A DNA stretch of 64,000 nt from Sciurus carolinensis (GCF_902686445.1 NC_062223.1:57623998-57687997); one strand, 5' to 3'. Numbered from the stretch's first letter, positions 1 through 13,019 are shown. Translations and numbers: made by a program. Notes: generated from the letters alone by a model not told the origin.

Positions 1-2650
1 AAAAAAAAAAATACACCAGAAATATAAGAATAACATAGTGACTTTTCTAGAGATCCAAAATACCCAAATTTTAAAAATTCAGGCATCATGTTTCATACAA
101 TTGGAGTGTTAAAATTATTCTCTTGTGAAATAACAGTAATATCTTGCTCCATCTTCTAACTTGGAAAAGTTAAAAGCTGGCAACGTTTGACCTCTTTCCC
201 CAATTTTTTTTTTGGCATTTTTAGTTTAGAAATTTACCAGACTGCAAAACTGCAGAGTCTCAGAAACTCAGCTTCAGACCAGAGCCATATGGTCTCAAAA
301 GTGAGCACACGCTGAACCAGAATTCCAGAGCTGGTTTTCTTGGGTGATATTCTGGTTTGTTAAGTGGGGAAACAATAGAACTGCATATTAATCCAGCCAT
401 TCATGCTCTTAGTGAGCATCTGCTCTGTCCCAGGCAGTACTGTTAGCACTGACGATAAAGCAAGGGAGGTATTCAAGTAGCTGATCCCCTGCTGAGTTGA
501 AGGGATATTGATGGAACTTGCTGGGGATGAGGCATCAAGACCTTAGCCCCTGGTCCTTGTAAGGGGTCAAAGAGTACGTGTCGACTGGATGATGAATGAA
601 CTGTATATGGTTGTGAGCTAAGAGACAAGGCTTCTCAATAGACTTCTGTGTTGTTGTTGTCACTGTTCCTGCCAGAAAATGAACCTTTCTGGCCCAGGCA
701 GGGTCAGCCGGAAAGCCCTGAGCTATCCTTGGCCTCGCAGAAGCCACATGAACTGACTGACCATTATCATATCAGACATGCAGGCTGCCCAGCACCACTG
801 TGGATGCCCCACCCAGACCTATTCTCCACCCCCAGCACTCCTATCTCAGCCATTCTGTCTAGACCTGCCCACCAGCCCTCCTCCCCGAGCCAGGATGAAC
901 TTCTAGTCCACTGCTCTGCTCTCCAGCCTCAGGCAGCTTCCCCTACTATCCAACTAGAATCTGCTTCTCAGACTGGTACAAGTGGGGTCTGGACAGAGGC
1001 CAGGCACACACAGGGAACACCCACCTACCACTTCATTCCTTCACACGTTCATTCCCTCGGCAAATATTTTCAAAACTCCTACTGTGCTAGCTTTCTCCCT
1101 GAGGCTGGGAAAATGAAGATAATGAAGACTTAGTCTCTGATCTCACGAAACCTATAGTCAGGTGAGAAACAAGCCTGAAGAGAATTGGATTGAGTGTAAG
1201 ATGCTGAGTTATAGTCAAGGCCTACAGAAGGAGCAGCACAAGAACAAAGACAGCCCCGGCTGCCGGGCCTGCCAGGGAGCTTCCCAGAGGAAGTCTTCAC
1301 GGAGAACCTCAAAAGAGGGGGAGAAGGTCACCAGCTAAGTGAGACTTACTGCATTCTCAGGCTCATTTTTTTTTTTTTTACCAGTGGATGTATTTGCTTC
1401 TGCATGTGCATGCAATTGGCACACACACACAAACACACACACATATATAACAAAAACATATGTGCACAAACATATATACACAAACATGCACACATAAAAA
1501 TACACACATATATACACAAACATGCACACACACACACAGAGGCCATCAACTTTGTCTTGTTCATTGCTAAAAAGGACAATGAGAAAAAACAGCAAAACAG
1601 GACCATTGACCCCACATATAATCCTTTCTTCCCTAAATGGGCTAAAGTGACAACTTCAGAGCTGCGGAAGCCTTTTTTTAGACCTGCCACTTGGAATAGT
1701 AGGGACATGAGAAAACAAAGTTCATTTCAAATTCTATAGGCTTTGACGTGCGACAACCAAATAGCCACAATTTTGGGGGAAAAATCAATAAGTCTAAAAT
1801 TTAATACCATACTTAACGACATGGCCAAAAAGTAATCAGGATATTTGGTCAGCAAGTACCAAATAGCAGAGTGATGTTTGACCTTGCCAAAGGGTAGGGA
1901 CTATGGCACAAGAACATGCTCTCTAGGTGAGCTTGATGCACTGGCTTGGCTAGAAGGAAGTGGAGGCGGGAGGAGGAACTTAAATGTCCTCAGGGAGCCA
2001 GGGGACGAGGGAGGATGGGCACAATGTAGTCCATTGCCCAGTGGCTGCAAATAGAGATCAGACTTGCCTAACTTTTCAAAGCTCAAAACAGCTCCCAAGG
2101 AAGAGTCATTTACTCCAGCTTCAGAGAAGCCAGAAAGAACAAGCAGAGGAAAATGCACGTGTTGATTCTGCTCACATCAATAGGCCAAAGAATGTCGACA
2201 GAAAACCAGTCTGAAAGTCACTTTCTCCATGGGAACTGAAAGGTGACATTCAGAAGCAGCAACGCATTCAGCAACAGCATCGAGAAGCATTTGTAGTTTT
2301 AACCAACCATGAAGAGGCACCCACTAAGTAAATTAGGTTCCCTACCCCACATCTCTTCCCGTCCAATCTTCATAGACTTCTGGCTGGCAGGGGCCAGACA
2401 GCCCTGCAAACCAAACCCCTCATTTTATACCAAAGTCAACAGTGATGTGGCAGGAGCACTGCCCTGGGACCAGAATTCTTCCTCTCAGTAGCAACAGGAT
2501 CCCAGAGGGCTCAGCCTCCGAGTTACGCCACCCCATGGGTAAAACGGGGTCACTCAGACTCATGTTGCATGGATGCTGTGAAGACCAAACAAGAGACGTG
2601 GGAATGCACACTGAGCCCAGGGGAGCTTAACCACACAGTCATATCCCAAG
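1..2650. other. Intergenic DNA upstream of E2F8, no gene seen
   Basis: I see no exon-like structure or promoter here. The 161-codon frame at 648-1133 is proline/serine-rich and has no domain or splice context, so it looks like chance. The stretch holds the CA-rich tract listed separately and weak old-repeat similarity near 410-470. Confidence 0.6.
1421..1545. repeat. CA-rich degenerate microsatellite
   Basis: Runs of CA are interrupted by TA and AAA units, giving a degenerate (CA)n/(TA)n tract. It creates long low-complexity frames on both strands that are not genes. Confidence 0.85.
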
Positions 2651-2654
2651 ACCT

Positions 2655-2771
2655 TTTTTAATTTTGAGACAGGGTCTCGCTAAGTTGCTAAAGCTGTCTT
2701 CAAACCTGCCATCTCCTGCCTCAGCTTCTCGAGTTATTGGGATTACAGATGTGTGCCACCACGCCCAGCAG
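2655..2771 (-). repeat. B1/Alu-like SINE monomer, antisense
   Basis: Read on the minus strand it has the 7SL-derived layout: a start like CTGGGCGTGGTGGCACACA, then TGTAATCCCA, GAGGCAGGAG, and a tail like AGACCCTGTCTCAAAA. The ID arm seen in most copies of this window is missing, so it is a monomer or a truncated composite. Confidence 0.75.
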
Positions 2772-3039
2772 GGATTTGCTTCTCTTGTAGACATTGAGAT
2801 CCAAAGAGGTGAAGTGACTAAAGGCCGAGAACCCAGGAACGGGAAAATAACTAGAATTCCTGACAGGAGAAAACTCCTGTGGTTTTTTTTTCCTACTAAA
2901 CCATGACTACCAGTCTAGAAAGAGCTTTGGTTTTATCATGGGTGTAAATCCTGTTTTCATAACAAGTTTCCTAGGACAAAGATTACGTACCGTCCTCTCT
3001 GGTTCTTGGTACTTAGCCACATCCGATGTGCACGGGGCC

Positions 3040-3190
3040 ATTTCATTTACGGAGCTCTGTTCTAGGAGGTTTTCCCGTACTAACTCATTTTATTCACCTG
3101 CTGGACTGAAGAGCTAAGGTGTTATCATTATCATTGCCATCGTTACAGGTGAGGAAACTGAGACGCCTATTTAAAAAGAAGCTCCAGATC
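3040..3190 (-). repeat. MIR fragment, antisense
   Basis: It carries the reverse complement of the MIR core: ACTCATTTTATTCACCTG, then TTATCATTATCATTG and GAGGAAACTGAGACGCC. MIR is an ancient tRNA-derived mammalian SINE. Confidence 0.6.
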
Positions 3191-3928
3191 CCACAGGACA
3201 TTGCTGACATTTCTTTCCAGACCGCAGTCGTCGGAGCATCACCGGCTTTGCCCCAGCTGGGAAGGTGCAGACGGGTGACTTGAATCTTTCTACTCTGCAC
3301 ATGTCCAAAAATGGCTATATTGATTTAGGGGCTACAAATTAATTTTAGTAAATAGGTGAATTCACAAATTCAGAAACCACGAAAAATTCAGATCCACTGC
3401 AGACACATAAAGAAAGAAGAAGCCCAAGCACATCGAGAGGCCCAGGCGAGGGCTGGGGTAGAGCTAAGCAGCAGGGAGTTGCAGGCCTGTGGGGCCTGGC
3501 TCCATCCACAGCACTGTGAGAAAGAGAGACAGGGCGAGGGAGCTGGAAAGGCACAGGTGACAGGCTGCTTTCCTGAAGGACCCTTCCAGCTGAAGACATC
3601 CATCTGAGGCTCTGAGTGGGGGCTGGATATGTAAGCACCACCGTGCCTTCAGCTAAGTACTGCGCAGGAGAGTTAATGACCCTATGTGTGGGGTTTGGTT
3701 GGGAAACAGCACATAACCAGACCTGGGCTTCAGACTCAAGGCCCTGCTACCTCCAGAAGGGAACCTCCACCAAGACCAAGCCGTTCTCAAGGGTCTGCTG
3801 AGCCCATGGTTCTGGGCATGACCAGAGGACAAAGCCCCTTCTCCTGCCTCCCTCCCCCCTCTGACTTCTGTCACACTGGCCTCCTTGCTGTTCCCTAGAG
3901 CACTAAGGCAGGGGATGGGCCCACCTTA

Positions 3929-4240
3929 GGGCCTTTGCATGTGCTGCCTAAACCACCCAGAACACTCTCCAGACATCTGATTGGCTCCCTCTCACTTCTT
4001 TCCTCTCTTCTCGGTGAGGCCTAGCCCCACTCCTCTCTCCCCTTCCCCACCTATGTTTTGCCTCCATAGCAATTATCACCATCTGAGAGATAGTTGTTTT
4101 GCTTGTTCATTTATTGCTCGCTCTCCCCTGTGGAAACTAGGGGGAAGTGGGTCTTACATTTTGTATGGTATCTGCTCTTCCTAAAACAAGTCCTAGCATA
4201 TGAGAGGCACTAGGTAAGTATTTATTGATGGAACAAATGA
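3929..4240 (+). repeat. LINE-2 (L2) 3' end
   Basis: The order of L2 3'-end blocks is clear: GGGCCTTTGCATGTGCTG, GGCTCCCTCTCACTTC, TCGGTGAGGCCTAGCC, CATAGCAATTATCACCATCT, and a tail of AGGCACTAGGTAAGTATTTA. L2 is an ancient mammalian LINE; this is a fossil. Confidence 0.75.
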
Positions 4241-4242
4241 TA

Positions 4243-4415
4243 CTAGTAATCATAATAGGGAGAGTTAACATTTTTGTATCACTGTGTTGGGTGCTTTATA
4301 TAGGTAAGCTCACTGGAACTGCAAAGACTTAACAGGTGGCTTTGAGGTGCATTTTATAGGTGCAGGATCAAAGCACAGAGAGATTATGCAACTTAATTAG
4401 GGCCAACCAGCTAGA
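4243..4415 (-). repeat. MIR fragment, antisense
   Basis: AATCATAATAGGGAGAGTTA, GGGTGCTTTATATAGGTAAG and GCACAGAGAGATTATGCAAC follow the reversed MIR order directly after the L2 tail. Confidence 0.55.
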
Positions 4416-4502
4416 AAGAGACTGAACTGCAATACATTCCAGCTTCTTTTCAGTTTAATTATACCCAAACTTCTCAATCTATCTGTGGCAAAGGACGACT
4501 GG

Positions 4503-4505
<3 letters not shown>

Positions 4506-4551
<46 letters not shown>

Positions 4552-4554
4552 CAC
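4506..4554. repeat. (TG)20 microsatellite ending in (CG)3(CA)2
   Basis: About twenty uninterrupted TG units run directly into GCGCGCACAC. Alternating purine-pyrimidine DNA of this kind favours the Z form and is usually length-polymorphic. Confidence 0.95.
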
Positions 4555-4859
4555 TTTTCCCCCTCAGTCCATTGAGATTGATAACAGAGAAAGAAATTGG
4601 GGAAAACATTATCGAATACAGAATGCACTAGGATGTTTGCACTGACATCCTCAAGGACAGGTGGGAACTCTGGGTCCACAGGCTGTGCTCTGAGCAGATC
4701 TGCACTGAACCCAAAGAATCAAATGGTCTCCAGTTTCCAGGTCATCTGGGGACTGGAGTTGAGGCACCATGAGAAAAGTGTGTGCTGTTTTATTTGTAAG
4801 AACATGAAAATTTCACAAATCAATTTCTTTCACTTGACCCTTTACACTTATGAGAGTGG

Positions 4860-5186
4860 GTTTTCTCATCTGCTTTTCTTCTGCCCCAGACTGTTCCCTG
4901 GGCTCCTTGTGGGGATGACTCCCTGCCCTTCTTGGGGTCACCTCCCTAGAGTGACCATTCCAGCCACCCCATCATCTCGCATCCTGGAGGCTGTTACCGT
5001 GTGCTGTTTCCACCACAGCGCTCCTCACTACCAGGAATGACTTTTTATTTATTTGTGTACTTGTTCACTTTCTCTGTTTCCTTTCTGTAATACAAACTCC
5101 AAGAGGGCTAAAGCCCAGTTCACCAAACCTCTCCCTAACACCTGGCACAGAGTTAGGTCCCTTCAGGACTTGTTGAATGAATGCAG
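4860..5186 (+). repeat. Second LINE-2 3' end
   Basis: TTCTGCCCCAGACTGTTCCC, CACCTCCCTAGAGTGACCAT, TTTTTATTTATTTGTGTACT, AACTCCAAGAGGGCTAA, CACCTGGCACAGAGTTAGG and TTGTTGAATGAATG reproduce the L2 3' order about 0.9 kb after the first copy, on the same strand. Confidence 0.7.
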
Positions 5187-5999
5187 GAAGAAAACAGAAA
5201 CACAGTGATTGCACAGCTTACCTAAGGTCGAAAGCAGGCAAGAGCCCCATTGGGGACCCAAATCCATTGTTATTCAACAGATGACGTGCAAGTGTGTCTG
5301 GGTGTCATCCACTGCGGTGATGGGGGTGTTGAATAGAGGGGAAGGTGCCTATCCTGCTGGGGTTCACACAACTCAGCTCCAGACCCAGGGTCCTCCTCCC
5401 TGCTTCTCTGGTACTATTTTCTTTCGTCTGCACAAAGCTTTTTAACCTACAAGCAATTGTGTTATCATGCATTGCAAAAATGATATCTGCCCATAAATAC
5501 CATTAAATTTGAATTGCAAATAAGCAGTAATTTTTCAGTATAAGTATGTACCATGTAACACTCAGGACATAAGTATACTAAGAAATGAAATTAAAATTTA
5601 ACTGGGTATCTTGTTTTTTTCTTTTCTTTTTTCCCCTAGTTCTGGCAACTCTATATGTTTCACAGATAAGAAAGTCATGCTCACTGAGAATAAAGAACTT
5701 CAATAACTTGCTCCAAAGGCACACAACCAGTTGGAGAGCTAGAACTAGCCCTACCCACTGTTGAGCAGTTCACTAAAAACTTCTTGTGAGTTAGAACGCC
5801 TGATCCCTCATTGCTCTTGTTACTCCTTTTCTCAAAGACCCTGTGCTTCTGAGTCTAATTCCTGCATGTCAATCTATTTGGTGTCCCCTGAGGTTTGTCT
5901 TGCTGTTGAAACATCTCCTTGACCTCCATTATGGAAGCAGTTTCCATATATTTAAGCATTTTTAGTAATTTTTTATTAAAAAATACCTATTTGCAATAC

Positions 6000-6420
6000 A
6001 TTAATGTAATGGAATACTACACATCAATGAAAAAGAACAGATTCTAATATACATAACCACATAATAGCTTGATGAGTTTTTGTATATTTGTATATATCAA
6101 CTTATATAAATAATATTGAGTCAGAGTACAGACACAAAAGAGAACATCCTATATGATTCCACATACTTTAAGTTCAAAAATAATCAAAGTTAATCTATGA
6201 TAATAGAAGTCATAATATGGGGTGGGGTCATTGGGAAGGCACATGAGGAAACTTTCTGGGAATTTGGTAATATTCCATATCTTGATCTGGGTGGTGATTA
6301 CACATGTGCATGAAGATATAAAAATTCAACAAGCTATTTACACAATATATGTGTACTTTTCCATTTGTAGGTAAAACTTTAATGAAAGAGGCAAAGTAAA
6401 GCACCTCATTGTTAAAAAAA
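6000..6420 (+). repeat. Old L1M-type 3' fragment
   Basis: ATGGAATACTACACATCAAT followed by a 'TATGATTCCACATACTTTAA' block and 'GATCTGGGTGGTGATTACAC' matches the usual order of L1M ORF2-end and 3' UTR sequence. No frame remains. The A-rich run at 6,413-6,440 ends it. Confidence 0.5.
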
Positions 6421-6836
6421 AAAAAAGAAAAGAAAAAAACAAGCCTGGACAAGTATAAAACAGTATTTTTAAATCATCTATTATTTCCACCACTGGGAAA
6501 TATCTCAACTAATCTAACAGTGAGAATCCTTTCAGATCTTTACCCAATAGATTCCTAAGAGAGGAATCCAGGGCCTAACAAATCACCAGAGGTGCTAAGT
6601 TATTTAAGAGTCCAATTTCCTGGACGTGTCTTTCACTTACCCAGGAAGCCGTCACACAACTCAATTTAATTTGACCATTTTTAGAAGAGCATGGAATAAT
6701 TAACAGCAAATAAATGGAATTAAAATTAAATTGAATACAGTCTTTCAATATGTCTTAGAATTTGATTTTAAATACAATAATGAATACAAAATGAAAGCTT
6801 GGCTTGGAGGAACTCTTGAGCCTCCTGGGACTCTGA

Positions 6837-6850
6837 GTGCCACCTACTGG
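6837..6850 (-). promoter_or_regulatory. Candidate CTCF motif (minus orientation)
   Basis: The minus strand reads CCAGTAGGTGGCAC, an exact match to the CTCF core written CCASYAGRKGGCRC. Occupancy cannot be judged from sequence alone. Confidence 0.5.
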
Positions 6851-9800
6851 TCACAATCTGCCATGACGCCCCCCCTCCTATGAATGTGTGGCCTTCCCAC
6901 TAAAAAAGCAGCAACTCTGATGCCTCCTTTACACCTGTGAGCTTGTACATATCCCCCAAAAGCTTTCCAGACATTTTTGCTTCTACAGTGCATTGCATAA
7001 TTCCTAGCACACAGAAGCATCTTAATAGTTGATGAATGGATGGAAGAATGGCTGGATGGCTGGATGGCTGGACACACGATCTTGTGCCTCATGGTGAAAT
7101 AAAGGAATGATCCCTACTCTACCTGCCTCGCAGGTTCTTTTCGAAACTATGGATAGGAATGGATAAGGCCACTGGTAGAGACCTTATGGATGTGACAGAA
7201 AATTACAACAACCCAATACCAGGGTCAGAGCCAAAAGGTGACCAGGATAAACAGTGAGGCTACAGAGACAGAGGCAAGTCCTGTGCTACATACAAGAAAC
7301 CTAAATAAAGGTAAACTAGAGCCAGGGACCTAATAGGCAGCTGAAAAATGTTAGCTCTTTCTCCCTAACAGCCCCCACTCACAAATCCTTTCCAAAGTTA
7401 TCGAAAGACTTAAGATTGGAGATTTCTCCTTTCCTGGGCTCGTTCAGAAGCAATGTTCAATGCTTGTCAGTTGTCAGTTCTGAAACAAGCCCGGGTCACC
7501 ATGCTGGTGGATGTGAGCTGGCCCATCAAAGCTCCCCCCACATACCCTCAAGTTAGGAAAAGTGGTTTCTGAACCATGACTGTCAGGTGCCCATCTGAGC
7601 GTGTCCACCGTTGACAGCGTTTGACAAGCGTCATGCAGGCCTTGCTTTTAGACGCTGTCAGCAGGGGCTCTGGTCTGCATAAAGAGAGCATGATGTGGCA
7701 GAAAGTATGAACAAGGGGTCAGAGGCTGAGCTCCACCCCTCACTGGCTGGGTGACCTTGAGCAAGTCAATTTTATAGGACAATGTAACAGGGTAGTGCCC
7801 AGGAAAATACTCTGTAAACTAAAGTGCTGGATCCAGGGCAAGGTGTAGCTATTAACAGAACCCCAAGTGAACAGCATGCCCGAGACATGACCTGACCCGG
7901 CTCAAAACTACAGAGGGCATCCCTGGCATTGATGTGAATCTGGCTTCTACTTATGAAGCCTGACTCCATTTTAGTAGCTACATGAAAAATGGCATTTCAT
8001 GTTGAGCTATGGACTTTTTGGCTTTTAAAAACAGACTGCACCCCCTCAAATTTCACTCACTTTTGGTTTGGGTTAAAAAAAAAAAAAAAAAAAAACAGGC
8101 TTTGTGTTACACTTCTACTAGATTAATTTAACCCTAGTGTTTTGGTCTCTCTATATAGGCTATTAAAATATTTTTAATACTACTTTGTCCATTCCATATA
8201 GTATCTCACCCTGCAGACTTGGTGAGAGCGAACAGGGTATTCAACGTGTATTCATTCCTTCACCTGTTGAGCACATACTATTTCCTAGGTATTGTTAGGA
8301 GTCAGGAGACAGGAAGGTGTATCTGGCGAAGGATGGCAAGCACCATGGCAGAGGTCTGTCTTGGCTGCTATGGTCTCAGGGAGCAGGACACAGCTATTGC
8401 TGCAGCAGCAGTGGAAAGCTTTCCCAGCTGGGCAGATGCAGCAGAGGCAACAGCCACTCTCCTGTTCTTTCCAAACACACCACTGGACCATATTTTCTGG
8501 CCCTGGCAGTTCTCAGTGCTTCCACATTAGTGATCACATCTTTCTTCCTGGGTAGATGGGATAATGTCATGAGGCGGGACCTCTCATGATTCCCTGTGCC
8601 TGCCAAACAAAGAAACTGGGAGTGGCAACAGCTAGTTCTTATCTTTCTGACCTCATCACCCTATCCTCAGCCCTTTGCCAGTGCCCTTGTTCATCCAGCA
8701 ACACAGCAGCATCCCTTCTAAGGGCCAGGCACTTAGTTGGGCTCCTCTACCTTCTCTTAAATCCAGAGTTCAAAATCTCCACATTGGGAAGTAGTGTCTC
8801 TTCCATCCTGGCAAATCCCCCTACCCTGGTTCTTGCATCCCCACCTAGATTGAGGTCTGAACATCTGCATCTCTACACCCCTAGCCTAGGACCAGGTGCT
8901 CCATGGCACTATGTGAGGGTACTGTGTCACACAGAGAAGGGAGTGGAGGAACACCCCTGCCACTTGGTCTCTCCCTTAGCAGAGCACTGTGGTGAGAAAC
9001 ACCTGGACTGTAGGTCAAGAGGCATCAATTCCAGTCCCAGAATTCCAGTCCCAGATCTGCAACTAAACAATGTGACTTTAGATACGCCCTTCTGAGCTTC
9101 CTTATAAAAAGAAAATAATTTTTAAAACCTGGAGTTCCCTTTCAGTTCAAATACTCTGATGTTTTCCATGCTAATCCTTAATTTCTGAATGAAGTCTCTA
9201 CTCTGTTCTAATCTAGCTTGATAAAGAAACAAAAAATATTTACAAAAAGAGGCAGAAGGAAGGGAAAAGTATGTAACCAGCTTTCCTTATAATGACACAT
9301 CTGTTAGCAATAAGCAGCCTGAAGCTGAAAAGCAATTGCTAAGGGCAGTAATTTCAGAATATCCTAAGAGTCTTCCTTGCCCGTCACCTGATTTCTTTTA
9401 GGCTCAGACTAATCTTGTCCAGACTCAAGCTCTGTGTTATTTGTCAGAACCGGCTTGAATTATTCATGGAATTTCTACACTGAGATGGTCTGGATGATAT
9501 TCTTTGCAGATGTGTTCATCCTTTCCCATCTTCAGGAACTGTTAATAATAGCTTCGTGGAGTCCCTTAATGTCCTTGGGTATGTTTCTTCACACCTGTAC
9601 ACAGGAAAATGGTTCTTCCCTTGTCTTTGACTCTGATTCTGTGACTGCAAATGCCTCAACCTGAGATTCCACATGCAGTTCACAACCAACAGCAAACCAC
9701 ATAGACATTAAAAAAAAAATGAAGGATGCCATCTGATGATTAAACTCAAAAGGAATTATGCAATTAGCAAAGGACGTTGATCACACAACATGTGAGTCTA

Positions 9801-10369
9801 ATTGCAGTGCATGCAAATGTTTGCTAAATTAGTTAAATATGGGTTTGCAGTCACTCTGGTGCACAGATTGAGTTGTAAAGTTAAGGAAAATATAAAGTTA
9901 ATTATAAGACAGGAGTGATAAACATAGGGTGCATGCACTAGACCGATTAGGATTATTAACCAGGTAATCATCTTATGCCAAAGCTGGAGTGTTAAAGGAG
10001 TCCCAGGCCCATAGCCTGACTACTGTGTAATGAAGTTACATTTTATGGAACACGGAAAACATGCTTCATTTTTACACAGCACCTGTCATCTGGGAACACT
10101 GGCATTGGGAAGCTGGTTATATTGGCTCACCAATTTGCCAGGTGCAAGTTGCTGAAGAGCATCTCTGTTTGACTGGCATACCTGTACATCCACTTGGTCA
10201 GAGTGTTGTCCATTTGTTCCAATATCCTGAATTGCCTGATGCACATTACTAAATCTGTAAGTCCATGAAGTAGCTCTTTTAAGAGTATGCCTATGAGCCT
10301 TCCAGGACCTCCTAAATGGGGGAAAAAAATGTCCTGGAGAGGTGACTATAGTGGGAACCTGGGTGCTGG
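6851..10369. other. Intergenic DNA, no gene seen
   Basis: A degenerate ATGG/GGCTGGAT tract lies at 7,025-7,075, a MIR-like core (TGGGTGACCTTGAGCAAGTC) at 7,705-7,775, and an A-run at 8,075-8,095. The frames of 103 codons at 8,219-8,530 and 169 codons at 8,586-9,095 show no domain and no splice context. Positions 9,740-9,990 look repeat-free and AT-rich (see findings). Confidence 0.55.
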
Positions 10370-10510
10370 AGGCAGATTGCTTAGTCGAACACTGGGTCCA
10401 TCACTAATTCTCTGAAAAGTTAGTTCAACTATTTGTGCCTAGATTTCCTCATCTGTCATGAAGACATAATATCAACTACTACAAGGGTTGTTGCAAGGCT
10501 TAAAGGAAGA
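10370..10510 (+). repeat. MIR fragment
   Basis: AGATTTCCTCATCTGTCATG followed by AATATCAACTACTACAAGGG and GTTGTTGCAAGGCTTAAAGG matches the MIR 3' half in sense orientation. Confidence 0.6.
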
Positions 10511-10552
10511 ATTACTTTTAACAGCACCAAAAACACTGTCTGATTGAACATA

Positions 10553-10712
10553 ACTTTCCTATGTTCATATATGCATGCATGACCAGTGAAACTCCACATC
10601 ATGTACAAGAATGGAATCCTAATTAGAATAAGTTATACTCCATGTATGTATAATATGTCAATGTACTCTACTGTCATATATACCTAAAAAGAATAAATTA
10701 AAATAAAATAAA
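10553..10712 (+). mobile_element. Squirrel-type L1 3' tail
   Basis: TATATGCATGCATGACCAGT, CATCATGTACAAGAATGG and TACTCCATGTATGTATAATA, then CTACTGTCATATATACC and an A-rich tail, resemble the L1 3' end modules seen again at 50,340-50,535 and, antisense, at 56,725-56,950. No coding part is present, so it is a severely 5'-truncated insertion. Confidence 0.45.
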
Positions 10713-11159
10713 CACTAGCACATGGGAAACTCTCAATAAGTGACTTATTTTTTACTATGTTTTTCTCTTGGCATACAAATAAATATGGTGAAATAATGTG
10801 TTAAGATGTACTGTTTAAGTGTTACAAAATGCTTGAGGGGGATCATTCCTGCAAGGTAACTAGAGATTCTTAACAAAAGAGAGTTCTAACAGGGCAGGTT
10901 TGGGTGGGAAGGCACGTAACATTTTAGGCAGAGGACACTTCATAAGTAAAGATGCTGAAGTCAACAAAGCCAAGGCACTTAAATTATTGTAAGAAGTGAT
11001 GGGCAAACCTGTAAAGGAGCTTTGAGGAGAGTCTGAGAAATAAAGTTTTGAATTTGAGCAGCAAAGAAGAAAAGGAACCATGCTGGTCAATAGAAGACTG
11101 ATTCCTAGTTACCTGGGACAAAATCCAAACAAGGATCTCCATGGAGTGGAAGGCACTAA

Positions 11160-11360
11160 GGGCAGGTGTTCTGAACACAGACTTGAGAGTCAGAGAGTGG
11201 ACAGTGAGGGGTTCCCTGCCAGCTGTGTTACCCTAGCGAGCTCCACCCTTCCCAGTGCTATTTCAACCTTTGCAAAATTGGGATAAAAACATCAGACTTC
11301 TCAGGGACCTTGGGAAGATTCACAAGTGAGCACAATACTCATGTAAAGTACTTACTTGCA
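11160..11360 (+). repeat. MIR-like fragment
   Basis: CAGACTTGAGAGTCAGAGAG, then CAACCTTTGCAAAATTGGGA and a following ATAAAAACATCAGACTTC block, follows the MIR sense order with many substitutions. Confidence 0.45.
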
Positions 11361-11711
11361 CAGTGCACATTACCAGCAGACTCTCGCCATGATGAAGTCC
11401 TGCAGAACAGCTTTTCTGGTCAGGATAAAAGAAACTGGCCTACTGTGTTGCTGTGGAGCCTGAGGTGGGAGAGTAATGAGCAACAATCCCAGATGGACTT
11501 ACACTGTGAATTTGGGTGCATTTCTTCCATGTTTTCATCAAGGACTCATCATTTTTCTTTTCCCACCCCTCCAGCAATGCTAGCTTCCACATGCCTTTCT
11601 TGATTTCCTGTGACAAAGGTTGTGGTGACATCCTAGGGGCTGCTGACTAGTCAGCTGGTGAGTGAACTTCAAAGGCCTATTGACACAGCTGCACATCACT
11701 GGCCCCGCCAG

Positions 11712-11725
11712 GCGCCAGGGGGCAG
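11712..11725 (+). promoter_or_regulatory. Candidate CTCF motif (plus orientation)
   Basis: GCGCCAGGGGGCAG is a close match to the CTCF core and sits in a short GC-rich patch (11,700-11,790) within otherwise AT-rich DNA. Confidence 0.45.
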
Positions 11726-12299
11726 GCCTGCCTGAAACGCTGCAGCTACCCCTGGAGAGCAACAGACCCCAGCCCAGGGGGACAGGCACACCACCCAGCT
11801 CCTGATGCACTGCTATTTAATCGATAAAAATTCAACATACAAAAGCAAGCCAATTCTACCAAATGAGCATTGGAGTTTGAAAACTACAGACCTGAATCTT
11901 GGCCTGATCCATTTTCTGTCACTGCAGGGCTCTGCTCACAGCTGACATCTTACTGCAAGGAATTGCCCTGCAGCCAAACTGCTGGTTGTTTTCAAAAGTA
12001 CCCTGAACCCTCTGGAGATAATCCTTTAAGGGTCTAGAGACACAGAAAAACAGTGAGCTGTGAAGTAGGAGATTGATCCTAGTTCACTAAATGTCAAACC
12101 CTACAATTTTCCTGGTTTCCAAGGGAAGTTCGGCATTAGTGTAGAATCATACAACATCCAGAGAACCAAGTGATCAGGTCTATTCTTGACTTGCATTGAA
12201 GCAAATACAGCGCACAGAAGTTGAGTGACTTGTCTACTATCACACACAGTGTCACTGCTCCTTAGTGGAAACCCAGAAGCTAGCAAGAGACTGGATCAC

Positions 12300-12540
12300 A
12301 TCAACAAGACTATTTCTTTATAATAGCAGTTAACACTTTCACACTGTATTTTTTATGCATGTTGCCTAGGTTGGTCCCACACCAGCAATGAAGTCTATGT
12401 CACAGATATTGCCAACTCCATTCATGGAGGAGGAAAATGTGGTTCCAATACAAAGTTGCAGAGCTACTAAGTGCCAGAGTAGGAGCTAGAGCTGGAGTCT
12501 TCAGATTCGAAGCCAGTTGGCAAGTATTAACTGAATCTAA
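12300..12540 (-). repeat. MIR-like fragment, antisense
   Basis: TATAATAGCAGTTAACACTT, GGAGGAGGAAAATGTGGTTC and GCAGAGCTACTAAGTGCCAG follow the reversed MIR order. Confidence 0.5.
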
Positions 12541-13019
12541 TTCTACTTCTGGTCTGTACTGAGAGCACTGAAGAGATCTGTGTGTGCTGGGAGCAGAGAC
12601 AGGAAAGGCAATATTTACCAAGATAGCAAATAATAAAAAATCTTGAATTATGATGCACTTACCAATGCTAGCGAGAGATAAGAACATGCCATCTTAAAGT
12701 ATTTTTCTTCTTCAAAGTATCTTTCTCAAGTATGTCTATAAATGAATCCTTAAAAATATATATGTAAAGCAGAACTCTAGGTGCAAGGCTTCTAAAGACA
12801 ATGGGCATTCCCCCGACAGCTGAGCACTGAGCACAGCTGCACCTGCAGTAGGGGCCCCTGGGAGGTGGGGAGAGATGGGGAGGACACAGATTCAGATGGT
12901 TGGAAAACATCATTTTCTGGACAAAGGTTCTTAGACATGACCTGGCTATTGGAAATTTCTCTGGAAACAAGCAAAATAAAAACAAAAACAGATATGCATA
13001 CATCTAGATGGGTTGGGAT

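Noticed and set aside
648..1133. 161-codon + frame near the window start
   Set aside because: Composition is Pro/Ser/His-rich with no family resemblance, and no exon signals flank it.
8586..9095. 169-codon + frame
   Set aside because: No domain, no splice context or promoter, and low-complexity composition. No known gene is expected here between E2F8 and its upstream neighbour.
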